Shown here one piece after another: positions 1 through 5,357 of a stretch of DNA of 6,120 bases. Made by a program: the position numbers and the translations under genes. The notes beneath the pieces are model-generated. The model saw nothing but the letters and a program-made list of their open reading frames with translations, did no database searches and had not been told where the DNA came from. Numbering within the stretch: position 1 is the stretch's first letter; every line of letters starts with the position of its first letter. The DNA comes from Gammaproteobacteria bacterium (GTDB lineage: Bacteria > Pseudomonadota > Gammaproteobacteria > SZUA-229), in contig JARFQK010000250.1 of the NCBI GenBank assembly GCA_029287815.1, positions 1 to 6,120 on the forward strand. Direction: 5' to 3'.

Positions 1-411
1 CAGGCTGCCCAGGTGGGATGAGAACGAGCTGAAGACGAACTCTCTGAAAGCTTTCGAATTTTGGATTGCTTCGTGGAATTGCGCAGCCGGAATCGCCAGT
101 GCGGTGACGCTGGTCTCCGCGATGCCTTCAGCCGGGTAGCGCGCGTTACCGAACAGGCAGGATGTCGTCAGCACACAGGAATCGCCGTCGCCAAGACGGT
201 ACAAAACAATTTCACGCCCGTTCTCGGCCCGCGTCAGCACTTTGATCGTGCCTGCAATGATCAACAGATAATGGCTGCAAGCGTCGCCCTGGTGAAACGC
301 GATGGCTTTGGCCGGTATAGTGATCGTGCCGGCATCGTCCATGATCTCGATGAGCACCGCATCGTTAATTTTCTCGAGTTGCGGGAAAGACTTTCGCCAG
401 TTGTTCGTCAT
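1..411 (-). CDS. Crp/Fnr-family transcriptional regulator, N-terminal part (truncated by window edge)
   Basis: The visible 137 codons encode the cyclic-nucleotide-binding-like sensory domain of a Crp/Fnr-type DNA-binding regulator. The reading frame runs off base 1, so the C-terminal helix-turn-helix lies outside the window. The jelly-roll pattern is clear: FHQGDACSHYLLIIAGTIKV (residues 39-58), ENGREIVLYRLGDGDSCVL (63-81), then a strand-rich end with YPAEGIAETSVTALAIP (92-108) and the start of the long dimerisation helix. The GE...RS cAMP-contact residues of E. coli CRP are absent, and cysteines sit at 45, 79 and 85, so the effector is probably not cAMP; this is inference. The ATG at 411 has no strong ribosome binding site and lies 4 bp after the stop of the transglycosylase gene, which suggests translational coupling. 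The frame stays open a little further upstream, so the exact start is uncertain. Family assignment is firm; subfamily and targets are unknown. Confidence 0.85.
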   Translation of the reverse strand, partial: MTNNWRKSFPQLEKINDAVLIEIMDDAGTITIPAKAIAFHQGDACSHYLLIIAGTIKVLTRAENGREIVLYRLGDGDSCVLTTSCLFGNARYPAEGIAETSVTALAIPAAQFHEAIQNSKAFREFVFSSFSSHLGSL

Positions 412-415
412 CGCG

Positions 416-1000
416 CTATCTTTGATGCCAGCGGGCCCTCAGGGCGTTGAGCACCTTGTTGCTGTAGGTATGCCTTATATCGCCGTAACTGCCATTGTAG
501 CGCGCCAATGCGCTGCGCAGATCATTTTTTTCCATATCCATATAGTATTTCAGGATCGTGCAACCCATGCGTAGATTGGTTTCCATGTCCACCAGGTTAT
601 CCTCCGGACGACCAATTTCGTCCAGCCAGAAAGGCATTACCTGCATCAACCCTTGCGCTCCGGCTCTGGAGATTGCATAGGTGTCGAACCGGCTCTCGAT
701 ATCAATGACCGCAATCACCAGTTCGGGCGGCAACTCGACCCGGCTCGCCTCGCGATGAATATTCTTGAGCAGATTCAGTCGGAACGCCTTGTCCGGAACG
801 AAACGCTCCATGCGAAGCGACATGTCAAACAGCCAGACTTCGGCATCGAAGCGATCATCAAAGCTTTCGGCATTGGCGATCGTTTCGGTCAGCAGATCGC
901 GCAGCTCAGGATCAACTGTCGTCGCGCCAACCGGATTCGCGACCGACAGGTATGACAGCAGCGCGAACACCGACGCTATACTCAGAAACCGTGATTTCAT
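416..1000 (-). CDS. Small periplasmic lytic transglycosylase (SLT domain)
   Basis: This is a secreted lytic transglycosylase of the SLT/goose-lysozyme-like fold, expected to cleave the MurNAc-GlcNAc bond of peptidoglycan with formation of 1,6-anhydroMurNAc. With the ATG at 1000 the protein has 194 residues. It begins with a signal peptide (MKSRFLSIASVFALLSYLS, probable cleavage after VGA near residue 26), followed by a helical linker and the SLT domain from about residue 88. The catalytic glutamate is E102 in IDIESRFD, followed by the family motif GAQGLMQVMP (114-123), the N-x-x-x-GC segment (about 142-147) and the ALARYNGSYG motif (164-173). It ends at RWHQR with no LysM or other extra domain, so it is a minimal version. 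A GTG 15 codons upstream (1045) would bury the signal peptide, so I prefer 1000. No Shine-Dalgarno is visible, and the start sits inside an inverted repeat. proS is upstream and the Crp/Fnr gene follows after 4 bp. Confidence 0.9.
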   Translation of the reverse strand: MKSRFLSIASVFALLSYLSVANPVGATTVDPELRDLLTETIANAESFDDRFDAEVWLFDMSLRMERFVPDKAFRLNLLKNIHREASRVELPPELVIAVIDIESRFDTYAISRAGAQGLMQVMPFWLDEIGRPEDNLVDMETNLRMGCTILKYYMDMEKNDLRSALARYNGSYGDIRHTYSNKVLNALRARWHQR

Positions 1001-1014
1001 GCCACTGAGTATAG
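976..1014 (-). promoter_or_regulatory. Perfect 10-bp inverted repeat bracketing the transglycosylase start, with a -10-like hexamer
   Basis: CTATACTCAG at 976-985 and its exact reverse complement CTGAGTATAG at 1005-1014 are separated by 19 bases that contain the start codon (998-1000). In a transcript coming from proS this would form a stem with the AUG in its loop. The minus strand of the outer arm also reads TATACT (1008-1013), five of six matches to the sigma-70 -10 consensus, only 7 nt before the ATG, so a promoter there would give a leaderless or nearly leaderless mRNA. No good -35 is seen. The dyad is seen directly; its use as an attenuating hairpin, an operator or a promoter is inference. 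Confidence 0.45.
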
Positions 1015-1077
1015 TTTGCTGGCCCGCATTTCTCACCAGGATCACGGAAGCAAGCGCTCTCTGGGGATAAAAGCGGG

Positions 1078-2790
1078 TTATACGCGGATCGCTTCCGTTA
1101 TCAGCGATACGATATCGTCGACCGCAACGTCCCTGCCTTTGTCCGCGGCACGCGCCTTGTATTCAACATTGCCATCAGCCAGACCGCGCTCGCCGATCAC
1201 GATCCGGTGTGGTATCCCGATCAGGTCCAGATCAGCCAGCATCGCGCCCAGACGTGCTTTCTGGTCGTACAGCAGGACCTCGATACCGGCTTCAGCGAAC
1301 GCATCGTGCAGCGTTATCGCTGTCTTACGGACGCTTTCGGCGTTCTGGAAATTGATCGGCGCGATCGCGACGCTGAACGGTGCAATGCTTTCGGGCCAGA
1401 TGATGCCGTTATCATCATGATTCTGTTCGATTGCAGCGGCGACGATCCGGGTGACACCAATGCCATAACAACCCATCGTCATGACCACGCTCTTGCCGCT
1501 GTCATCGAGCACCCGGGCATCCATCGCCGCGGAATATTTCTGTCCCAGCTGAAAGATGTGGCCCACTTCGATACCGCGCACGATCGAAAGGTTACCCTTG
1601 CCATCCGGACTGGGATCACCGTCGACGACATTGCGAATATCGGCGGCTGCCGGGGCAGGGCAGTCGCGCTCCCAGTTCACACCGCTCAGGTGTTTTCCGT
1701 CGACGTTGGCACCGCAGACGAAGTTGGCCAGCTGCAGTGCCGCATGGTCTGCGATCAAAGGGATGTCGAGGCCTATCGGCCCGAGCGATCCAGCGGAACA
1801 CCCCGCCACCTGCTTGATCTGATCATCACTGGCAAAACGCAACGGTGTCGCGACTTCATCAAGATGGGAGACCTTCACCTCGTTGAGTTCGTGGTCGCCG
1901 CGCAGCACCAGTGCAACCACGCTGTTTTCAGTTGAACCTTCGACCAGCAGGGTTTTTACACAATCCGAGGGCGCGACGCTCAGAAAGGAGGAGACTTCAT
2001 CGATGCTGTGTTGGTTTGGTGTTTCGACAGTCTGCATCGAGGCTGTTGCCGCGGGCCGAGGCGATGAATCAGGCAGGGCTTCGGCCTTTTCGATGTTCGC
2101 GGCATAATCGCTGGCGCTCGAGAATGCAATCGCGTCCTCACCGGAATCGGCGAGTACATGAAATTCGTGCGAACGGCTGCCGCCAATCGCGCCACTGTCC
2201 GCGATAACGGCCCTGAACTTCAGACCCAGCCGTGTGAAGATATTGGAATAGGTTTGGTACATCAGATCGTAGGTTTGCTGCAGCGATGCCTCGTCGACAT
2301 GAAACGAATAAGCATCTTTCATGATGAACTCTCGTGCGCGCATCACGCCAAAGCGTGGACGCACCTCATCGCGGAATTTCGTCTGAATCTGGTAATAGTT
2401 GACCGGCAGCTGTTTGTAGCTGGTCAGCTCTCTTCGGGCTAGATCGGTGATGATTTCTTCGTGTGTTGGTCCATAACAGAACTCGCGCTCATGGCGATCG
2501 TGCAGACGCAGCAGTTCGGGGCCGTACTGCTCCCAGCGCCCGGATTCCTGCCACAGTTCGGCCGGCTGTATCGATGGCATCAAAACCTCGACTGCACCGC
2601 TGTTGTTCATTTCTTCACGGATGATTTGCTCAACGTTCTGCAGCACGCGCAAGCCCAGTGGTAGCCAGGTGTACAGGCCGGAAGCCAGGCGGCGGATCAA
2701 ACCCGCGCGCAGCATCAGTCGATGGCTGACGATTTCTGCGTCCGCAGGGGTTTCCTTCAATGTGGTGACAGGAAATTTGGAAAGGTACAT
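1078..2790 (-). CDS. proS: Prolyl-tRNA synthetase (ProRS), bacterial type with editing domain
   Basis: This is cytoplasmic class II prolyl-tRNA synthetase, which charges tRNA-Pro with proline using ATP. With the ATG at 2790 the protein has 570 residues, close to the E. coli enzyme (572), and opens with the typical TLKETPADAEIVSHRLMLRAG block (residues 10-30). Motif 1 lies around 40-70, motif 2 is TKFRDEVRPRFG (137-148) followed by REFIMKDAYSFH (153-164), and motif 3 is MGCYGIGVTRIVAAAIEQ (439-456) with R448. The insertion (INS) domain that deacylates mischarged Ala-tRNA-Pro occupies roughly 225-405 and keeps the key lysine in VKTLLV (K279) and the DGKH histidine (H367). The anticodon-binding domain spans about 472-570. 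The frame is open for 66 codons upstream, but that extension has no ProRS-like sequence and runs back from family residue 1, so 2790 is the start. The ribosome binding site is weak (AAGAAA about 5 nt upstream). It is followed after 77 bp by the transglycosylase gene. Confidence 0.98.
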   Translation of the reverse strand: MYLSKFPVTTLKETPADAEIVSHRLMLRAGLIRRLASGLYTWLPLGLRVLQNVEQIIREEMNNSGAVEVLMPSIQPAELWQESGRWEQYGPELLRLHDRHEREFCYGPTHEEIITDLARRELTSYKQLPVNYYQIQTKFRDEVRPRFGVMRAREFIMKDAYSFHVDEASLQQTYDLMYQTYSNIFTRLGLKFRAVIADSGAIGGSRSHEFHVLADSGEDAIAFSSASDYAANIEKAEALPDSSPRPAATASMQTVETPNQHSIDEVSSFLSVAPSDCVKTLLVEGSTENSVVALVLRGDHELNEVKVSHLDEVATPLRFASDDQIKQVAGCSAGSLGPIGLDIPLIADHAALQLANFVCGANVDGKHLSGVNWERDCPAPAAADIRNVVDGDPSPDGKGNLSIVRGIEVGHIFQLGQKYSAAMDARVLDDSGKSVVMTMGCYGIGVTRIVAAAIEQNHDDNGIIWPESIAPFSVAIAPINFQNAESVRKTAITLHDAFAEAGIEVLLYDQKARLGAMLADLDLIGIPHRIVIGERGLADGNVEYKARAADKGRDVAVDDIVSLITEAIRV

Positions 2791-2824
2791 GGCGTTTCTT
2801 GCGCGAATCAATAAACAGGGCGCC

Positions 2825-2830
2825 ATTTTA
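2825..2830 (-). promoter_or_regulatory. Candidate -10 element for proS
   Basis: The minus strand reads TAAAAT here, five of six matches to the sigma-70 -10 consensus, and would place transcription start near 2818, giving a leader of about 28 nt before the proS ATG. The hexamer 17 bp upstream (TGTACT, 2848-2853) matches the -35 consensus at only three positions, so this is a tentative call based on position and the -10 alone. Confidence 0.25.
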
Positions 2831-2922
2831 CGGGGGAGGCTCGGTCGAGTACAGTGCGGGTCAATAGCGGCGTGTTTTTGCAACAGCCCTGTGTTCGCTT
2901 CGCGAAATGCCTCTACGGATTT

Positions 2923-2941
2923 CGCCCCTGCATCAGGGGTG
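2923..2941. other. GC-rich hairpin upstream of proS
   Basis: CCCCTG (2925-2930) and CAGGGG (2934-2939) form a perfect six-base stem with a CAT loop. On the plus strand a G-U pair (2924/2940) and a C-G pair (2923/2941) extend it to eight. Neither flank carries a T-tract, so it is not a canonical intrinsic terminator. It may be part of a degenerate repeat, a transcript end that depends on other factors, or chance. Only the dyad itself is certain. Confidence 0.4.
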
Positions 2942-2995
2942 CGACTGCAAAGACGCGGATGGCACGGCGTCCACGCTAAGCTATGCAACGGGGCG

Positions 2996-3058
2996 GTAGG
3001 AGCGGCTTCAGCCGCGAACCTACTGCGTGACTGCCGAATTCGCGGCTCAAGCCGCTCC
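2996..3058. repeat. REP-like inverted pair (REPIN/BIME-type element)
   Basis: Two copies of a 20-nt REP-like palindrome face each other: GGAGCGGCTTCAGCCGCGAA on the plus strand at 2999-3018, and a copy with 19 of 20 matches on the minus strand at 3039-3058, separated by 20 nt. Each copy is itself a hairpin with a GCGGCT/AGCCGC stem and a two-base loop (3002-3007/3010-3015 and 3042-3047/3050-3055). In the first copy GTAGG (2996-3000) and CCTAC (3019-3023) add an outer stem. The arrangement matches REPINs, short non-autonomous elements mobilised by RAYT transposases in many gammaproteobacteria. In RNA the pair would form a large cruciform-like structure that could protect or end the MIF transcript. 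No RAYT gene is in the window. Confidence 0.85.
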
Positions 3059-3140
3059 CGCGGAAGACATATGGATTTTGCGAAGCTTTAGCGGCTATCG
3101 CTACTTATTAGTCGGCTTTGATCCAGCTGCACGTCATTGA

Positions 3141-3479
3141 TCAAAACGTGCTGTTGTTCCAGCCGAACATATGCCTTTCAGGACTGACGAATTCGATGTA
3201 AGTCCGCGAGGCCGGAACGCCAAGCTGTTGTTCGATGAAACCGCACAGTCTCTGTGAAAGCGCTTTTGTTTCTGCCTCGGGCAGACCGAGGCTCTCGAGT
3301 GTCAGGTGGGCGCAGGGCTCATCGGTGCCGGCAAACACCAGATCGGCTTCCGTGTTGACGTTAACCATCACGTAGCTTTCGGGCTTGCCCAGGATTTCGG
3401 CCACCAGGCTCGACGCCTGTTTGGCCAAAGCCGACTTGTCTTCCGCGGGGCTATTCGTCGTTAGTCTCAGCACGGGCAT
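3141..3479 (-). CDS. MIF / 4-OT superfamily tautomerase homologue
   Basis: This 112-residue protein (111 after Met removal) belongs to the macrophage migration inhibitory factor / D-dopachrome tautomerase family, trimeric proteins that use an N-terminal proline as catalytic base for keto-enol tautomerisation. Seen directly are Met-Pro-Val-Leu at the start, GKPESYVMVNV (mature 30-40, with Lys31 at the family lysine position), DEPCAHLTLESLG (52-64), CGFIEQQLGV (78-87) and the hallmark C-terminal GWNNSTF (105-111). Relative to human MIF, the Asn97 position is Glu95 and the second cysteine of the CALC motif is Leu58, so the thiol-oxidoreductase motif is lost; Tyr95 is kept as Tyr93. An ATG two codons upstream (3485) lies only 3 nt from the AGGAGG site. 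The ATG at 3479 has 9-nt spacing and exposes Pro1, so it is the start. It is cotranscribed with the DUF4124 gene 13 bp upstream. The physiological substrate is unknown. Confidence 0.93.
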   Translation of the reverse strand: MPVLRLTTNSPAEDKSALAKQASSLVAEILGKPESYVMVNVNTEADLVFAGTDEPCAHLTLESLGLPEAETKALSQRLCGFIEQQLGVPASRTYIEFVSPERHMFGWNNSTF

Positions 3480-3487
3480 GCTCATTT

Positions 3488-3493
3488 ACCTCC
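3488..3493 (-). promoter_or_regulatory. Shine-Dalgarno of the MIF gene, overlapping the upstream stop codon
   Basis: The minus strand reads TAGGAGGTAA, so the strong AGGAGG site begins within the TAG stop of the DUF4124 gene (3495-3493). Its spacing (3 nt to the first ATG, 9 nt to the second) decides for the second ATG at 3479, which also places the catalytic proline directly after Met. The overlap points to translational coupling of the two genes. Confidence 0.75.
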
Positions 3494-4053
3494 TAATTGC
3501 AGTATTCACGGATCTTGTCCTTGGCCTGCTTGGTGCGCTGCTGTTTTTCTTTGTCGCTGAGATAACGCGTGTTGCCTTTCTCGTCACGCTCGCGCAACTG
3601 GCCGCGTGACTGAATCGTCGCCAGGTCCTGCTTGGCGGCTTGGCAACGCCGTTTGACCTCTTTTTTCGGCAAGGCGGGTACCGGCGGCTGTTCGGGTATG
3701 CCTTCTTCCTTGATTCGTTGCGCTTCATCGTCGGCCTGCTGTTTCATTTTGTCCAGCGCTTCAGCGCCTCGGTTGACACCTGTCTTGCCCGTATTCAGCG
3801 ACATTTTCTCGACGCTCGCATCAGCCGGTCTCTGGCTGCCATAGTGTACATTTCCTTCGGCGTCTGTCCACTTGTAAATCTGGCCGGCGGCGACGCCGGG
3901 GGCGTCGAGCAGAATAATCGTACACAAAGCGACTATAATCAGACGCCAGATCGGAATTTCGGACCGGGTGGGTTCGGGCTCGGCCAGGGCAACCCTGCTG
4001 AAAATGAAAGGCATGCTTGCAGGCTCCTTATTTTGCTTTATGAGTGTTACCAT
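3493..4053 (-). CDS. DUF4124 domain-containing envelope protein
   Basis: The protein has 186 residues. After a long polar start comes one hydrophobic segment (WRLIIVALCTIILL, about 36-49) ending in VAAG, most likely a signal peptide with a long n-region or an uncleaved membrane anchor. The mature part then opens with QIYKWTDAEGNVHYGSQRP (58-76), the DUF4124 signature. A charged, helix-prone linker (about 95-118), a proline-rich stretch (EQPPVPALPKK, 121-131) and a lysine/arginine-rich C-terminus follow. C137 and C185 flank the C-terminal region and could form a disulfide in the periplasm, a pattern common in this family; this is inference. The biochemical function of DUF4124 is unknown. Two starts are plausible: the ATG at 4053 behind GGAG with 5-nt spacing, and the ATG at 4014 behind AAGGAG with 9-nt spacing, giving 173 residues and a shorter n-region. 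It is divergent from the LysR gene. Confidence 0.85.
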   Translation of the reverse strand: MVTLIKQNKEPASMPFIFSRVALAEPEPTRSEIPIWRLIIVALCTIILLDAPGVAAGQIYKWTDAEGNVHYGSQRPADASVEKMSLNTGKTGVNRGAEALDKMKQQADDEAQRIKEEGIPEQPPVPALPKKEVKRRCQAAKQDLATIQSRGQLRERDEKGNTRYLSDKEKQQRTKQAKDKIREYCN

Positions 4054-4094
4054 AGTCTCTCCAAGAAAAAAATAAAGCTTTTGGAACTGTTTAG
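4054..4094. promoter_or_regulatory. 41-bp divergent intergenic region
   Basis: This short gap separates the start codons of the leftward DUF4124 gene and the rightward LysR gene. It contains an A-rich run (4065-4076) and the DUF4124 ribosome binding site. It is too short to hold two complete promoters, so at least one must lie inside a neighbouring coding end. On the plus strand TTACCA (4047-4052) with AATAAA (4071-4076, 18-bp spacing) is a weak candidate for the LysR gene. LysR-type genes often autoregulate from such a divergent region, but I see no convincing T-N11-A dyad. Confidence 0.35.
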
Positions 4095-4988
4095 ATGGCA
4101 GACCGGCGACTCAAAATCTTCCATACTGTAGCGCGACTGCTAAACTTCACCAAAGCAGCCGAAGAGCTGCATATGACACAACCTGCTGTGACGTTCCAAA
4201 TCCGACAGCTCGAGGAACAGTTCAATACCCGACTTTTCGACCGGGCCCATAACAAGGTCACGCTGACTGATGTGGGTAAGCAGGTTTATGTCTACTCTGA
4301 CAGAATACTGAAACTCTACGAGGATATGACGCGGACCATCACCGACATGACCGGGGATGTCAGTGGGTCGGTGACCCTGGGTGCAAGCACCACGATCGCC
4401 GAGTATATGTTGCCGCTTCTGATTGGTGAGTTCAAAGCGAAGTATCCGGAAGTGATGATCAATCTCAGGGAATCCAACAGTGAGGATATTGTCACTATGG
4501 TCGAGAAAAATGATATCGATTTGGGTATCGTTGAGGGTTTTGTCAACAACAAGCATCTTCTCGTTGAACAATGCAAGATGGATGATCTCGTCGTTATCAT
4601 GCCAAATGACCATGTGCTGGCTGGTGAGAAGGAACTCAACGTGGTTGATTTTATCGCCTACCCGTTCATCAGCCGCGAGCATGGTTCGGGTACCCAGGAG
4701 GCCATCACCGGCTATGTCGAGAAACATGGTAACGGGGAAGCTTTGAATGTCTGCTTCGAATTGAGCAGCCCCGAAGCAATAAAGGGCGCGGTCGAGGCGG
4801 GTATGGGTATATCGATCGTATCGCGGTCGACGATCATCAAGGAGCTCAAACTTGGCACCCTGACCGCCGTGGAATTGAACCCTTCACTGGAGCGGCCGTT
4901 CTCATTTGTACGTCAGCGCTACAAATTCAAATCACGCGCGGCCGATCAATTGCTAGCCTTCTCGCAAGCATTTTGCAAAGAAGATTAG
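4095..4988 (+). CDS. LysR-type transcriptional regulator (CysL/CbbR-like)
   Basis: At 297 residues this is a full-length LysR-type regulator. The winged helix-turn-helix covers residues 1-62, with FHTVARLLNFTKAAEELHMT (9-28) as the first helices and QPAVTFQIRQLEEQF (29-43) as the recognition helix and start of the linker. The inducer-binding domain begins near GSVTLGASTTIAEYMLPLL (91-109) and includes DIDLGIVEG (140-148), REHGSGT (194-200), and the SSPEAIKGAVEAGMGISIVS block (224-243). REHGSGT and the LGIVEG form are shared with the CysL, CbbR and selenium-metabolism-associated branches of the family, which sense small anionic metabolites. That points to sulfur or carbon metabolism but does not fix the ligand. 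It is divergent from the DUF4124 gene and is followed after 21 bp by the 115-aa gene, so it probably heads a three-gene operon. The ribosome binding site is weak (GGA, 9 nt before the ATG). Confidence 0.95.
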   Translation: MADRRLKIFHTVARLLNFTKAAEELHMTQPAVTFQIRQLEEQFNTRLFDRAHNKVTLTDVGKQVYVYSDRILKLYEDMTRTITDMTGDVSGSVTLGASTTIAEYMLPLLIGEFKAKYPEVMINLRESNSEDIVTMVEKNDIDLGIVEGFVNNKHLLVEQCKMDDLVVIMPNDHVLAGEKELNVVDFIAYPFISREHGSGTQEAITGYVEKHGNGEALNVCFELSSPEAIKGAVEAGMGISIVSRSTIIKELKLGTLTAVELNPSLERPFSFVRQRYKFKSRAADQLLAFSQAFCKED

Positions 4989-4998
4989 CGAACGATTC

Positions 4999-5003
4999 GA
5001 GGG
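4999..5003 (+). promoter_or_regulatory. Shine-Dalgarno deciding the start of the 115-aa gene
   Basis: GAGGG directly abuts an ATG at 5004 and lies 6 nt before a second in-frame ATG at 5010. Only the second has workable spacing, so translation most likely starts at 5010 and the first ATG is part of the spacer. Confidence 0.6.
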
Positions 5004-5009
5004 ATGCGT

Positions 5010-5357
5010 ATGAAGCGTGATCAAAAAGCGCTGGCTGAAATATTCAAAACTCTCGATGCTGACGCGCAAAACAGCCTGTTCGATTATGCCGAATTTCTGC
5101 AATCGAAAACGGCTGATCGCAAACTGGAAATTGGCAGGCCCCTGGAGATCCCTCGTCCGGAGAATGAGACGGTGGTCGGTGCGATCAAGCGTCTGAAGCA
5201 GTCCTATCCTATGATAGACAGTATGGAAGTGTTTGCCGTGGCATCGAATCTGATGACGGACCATATGGTTAAAGGTCGCGACGCCGAAGAGGTGATCGAA
5301 GAGATCGAGGCCATATTCGAGGCCAGTTACCAAAAGATAGTTCGGGAATTGGAATGA
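5010..5357 (+). CDS. Unrecognised 115-residue acidic, helical protein coupled to the PerM gene
   Basis: I cannot name this protein's function. It is a small soluble protein without signal peptide or membrane segment. The N-terminal part (LAEIFKTLDADAQNSLFDYAEFLQSK, about 9-34) resembles the short helical pair of DUF2281-like proteins and some antitoxin N-termini. A proline-rich linker (GRPLEIPRPENE, 42-53) follows, then a helical C-terminal half beginning VVGAIKRLKQSYPMID (55-70) and ending in a strongly acidic amphipathic helix (DAEEVIEEIEAIFEASY, 91-107). Its TGA stop overlaps the ATG of the AI-2E/PerM gene (ATGA), a layout that usually means coupled expression. The LysR gene ends 21 bp upstream. 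No toxin partner is adjacent, so an antitoxin role is unlikely; a role tied to the membrane protein is inferred from context only. Confidence 0.85.
   Translation: MKRDQKALAEIFKTLDADAQNSLFDYAEFLQSKTADRKLEIGRPLEIPRPENETVVGAIKRLKQSYPMIDSMEVFAVASNLMTDHMVKGRDAEEVIEEIEAIFEASYQKIVRELE

Larger units (their letters stand above)
2791..3140. other. 350-bp intergenic stretch between the MIF gene and proS
   Basis: I find no gene here. The open frames on both strands lack recognisable domains, and the one continuous with proS has no family-like sequence. What the stretch holds is structure. From right to left these are a small TAGCG/CGCTA dyad (3089-3103), the REP-like pair (2996-3058), a CCCCTG/CAGGGG hairpin (2925-2939) and a short TTCGC/GCGAA hairpin (2894-2906), then the presumed proS promoter. 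None of the hairpins is followed by a clear T-run on the minus strand, so no intrinsic terminator can be assigned to the MIF transcript with confidence. Confidence 0.6.

Noticed and set aside
1001..1045. GTG start 15 codons upstream for the transglycosylase
   Set aside because: It would place MILVRNAGQQTILSG before a normal signal peptide that begins with MKSRFL; there is no clear ribosome binding site.
1207..1935. 242-codon plus-strand open frame opposite proS
   Set aside because: It lies wholly antisense to the well-supported ProRS gene, has no recognisable domain and reflects codon bias of the opposite strand.
2859..2864. TTGACC on the minus strand as a -35 for proS
   Set aside because: The only good -10 (TAAAAT, 2825-2830) is 28 bp away, and the hexamer at 17-bp spacing (AGCCTC) is not -10-like.
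2791..2988. In-frame open 66-codon extension upstream of the proS ATG
   Set aside because: It has no similarity to the ProRS N-terminus, which begins at MYLSKFPVTTLKETPADAE, and it runs through intergenic hairpins.
3137..3144. TTGATCAA palindrome as an FNR-type site
   Set aside because: It lacks the four-base spacer of TTGAT-N4-ATCAA and lies over the MIF stop codon rather than in a promoter.
3891..3907. CGACGCC/GGCGTCG hairpin
   Set aside because: It falls inside the DUF4124 coding sequence (Asp-Ala-Pro-Gly-Val) and is explained by GC-rich codons; no T-run follows.
4039..4054. TATG-N8-CATA dyad as a LysR operator
   Set aside because: The spacing does not fit the T-N11-A LysR box, and the arms are only 4 bp and overlap the DUF4124 start.
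4140..4727. 195-codon minus-strand open frame opposite the LysR gene
   Set aside because: It is a shadow of the LysR coding sequence without domains or a ribosome binding site.
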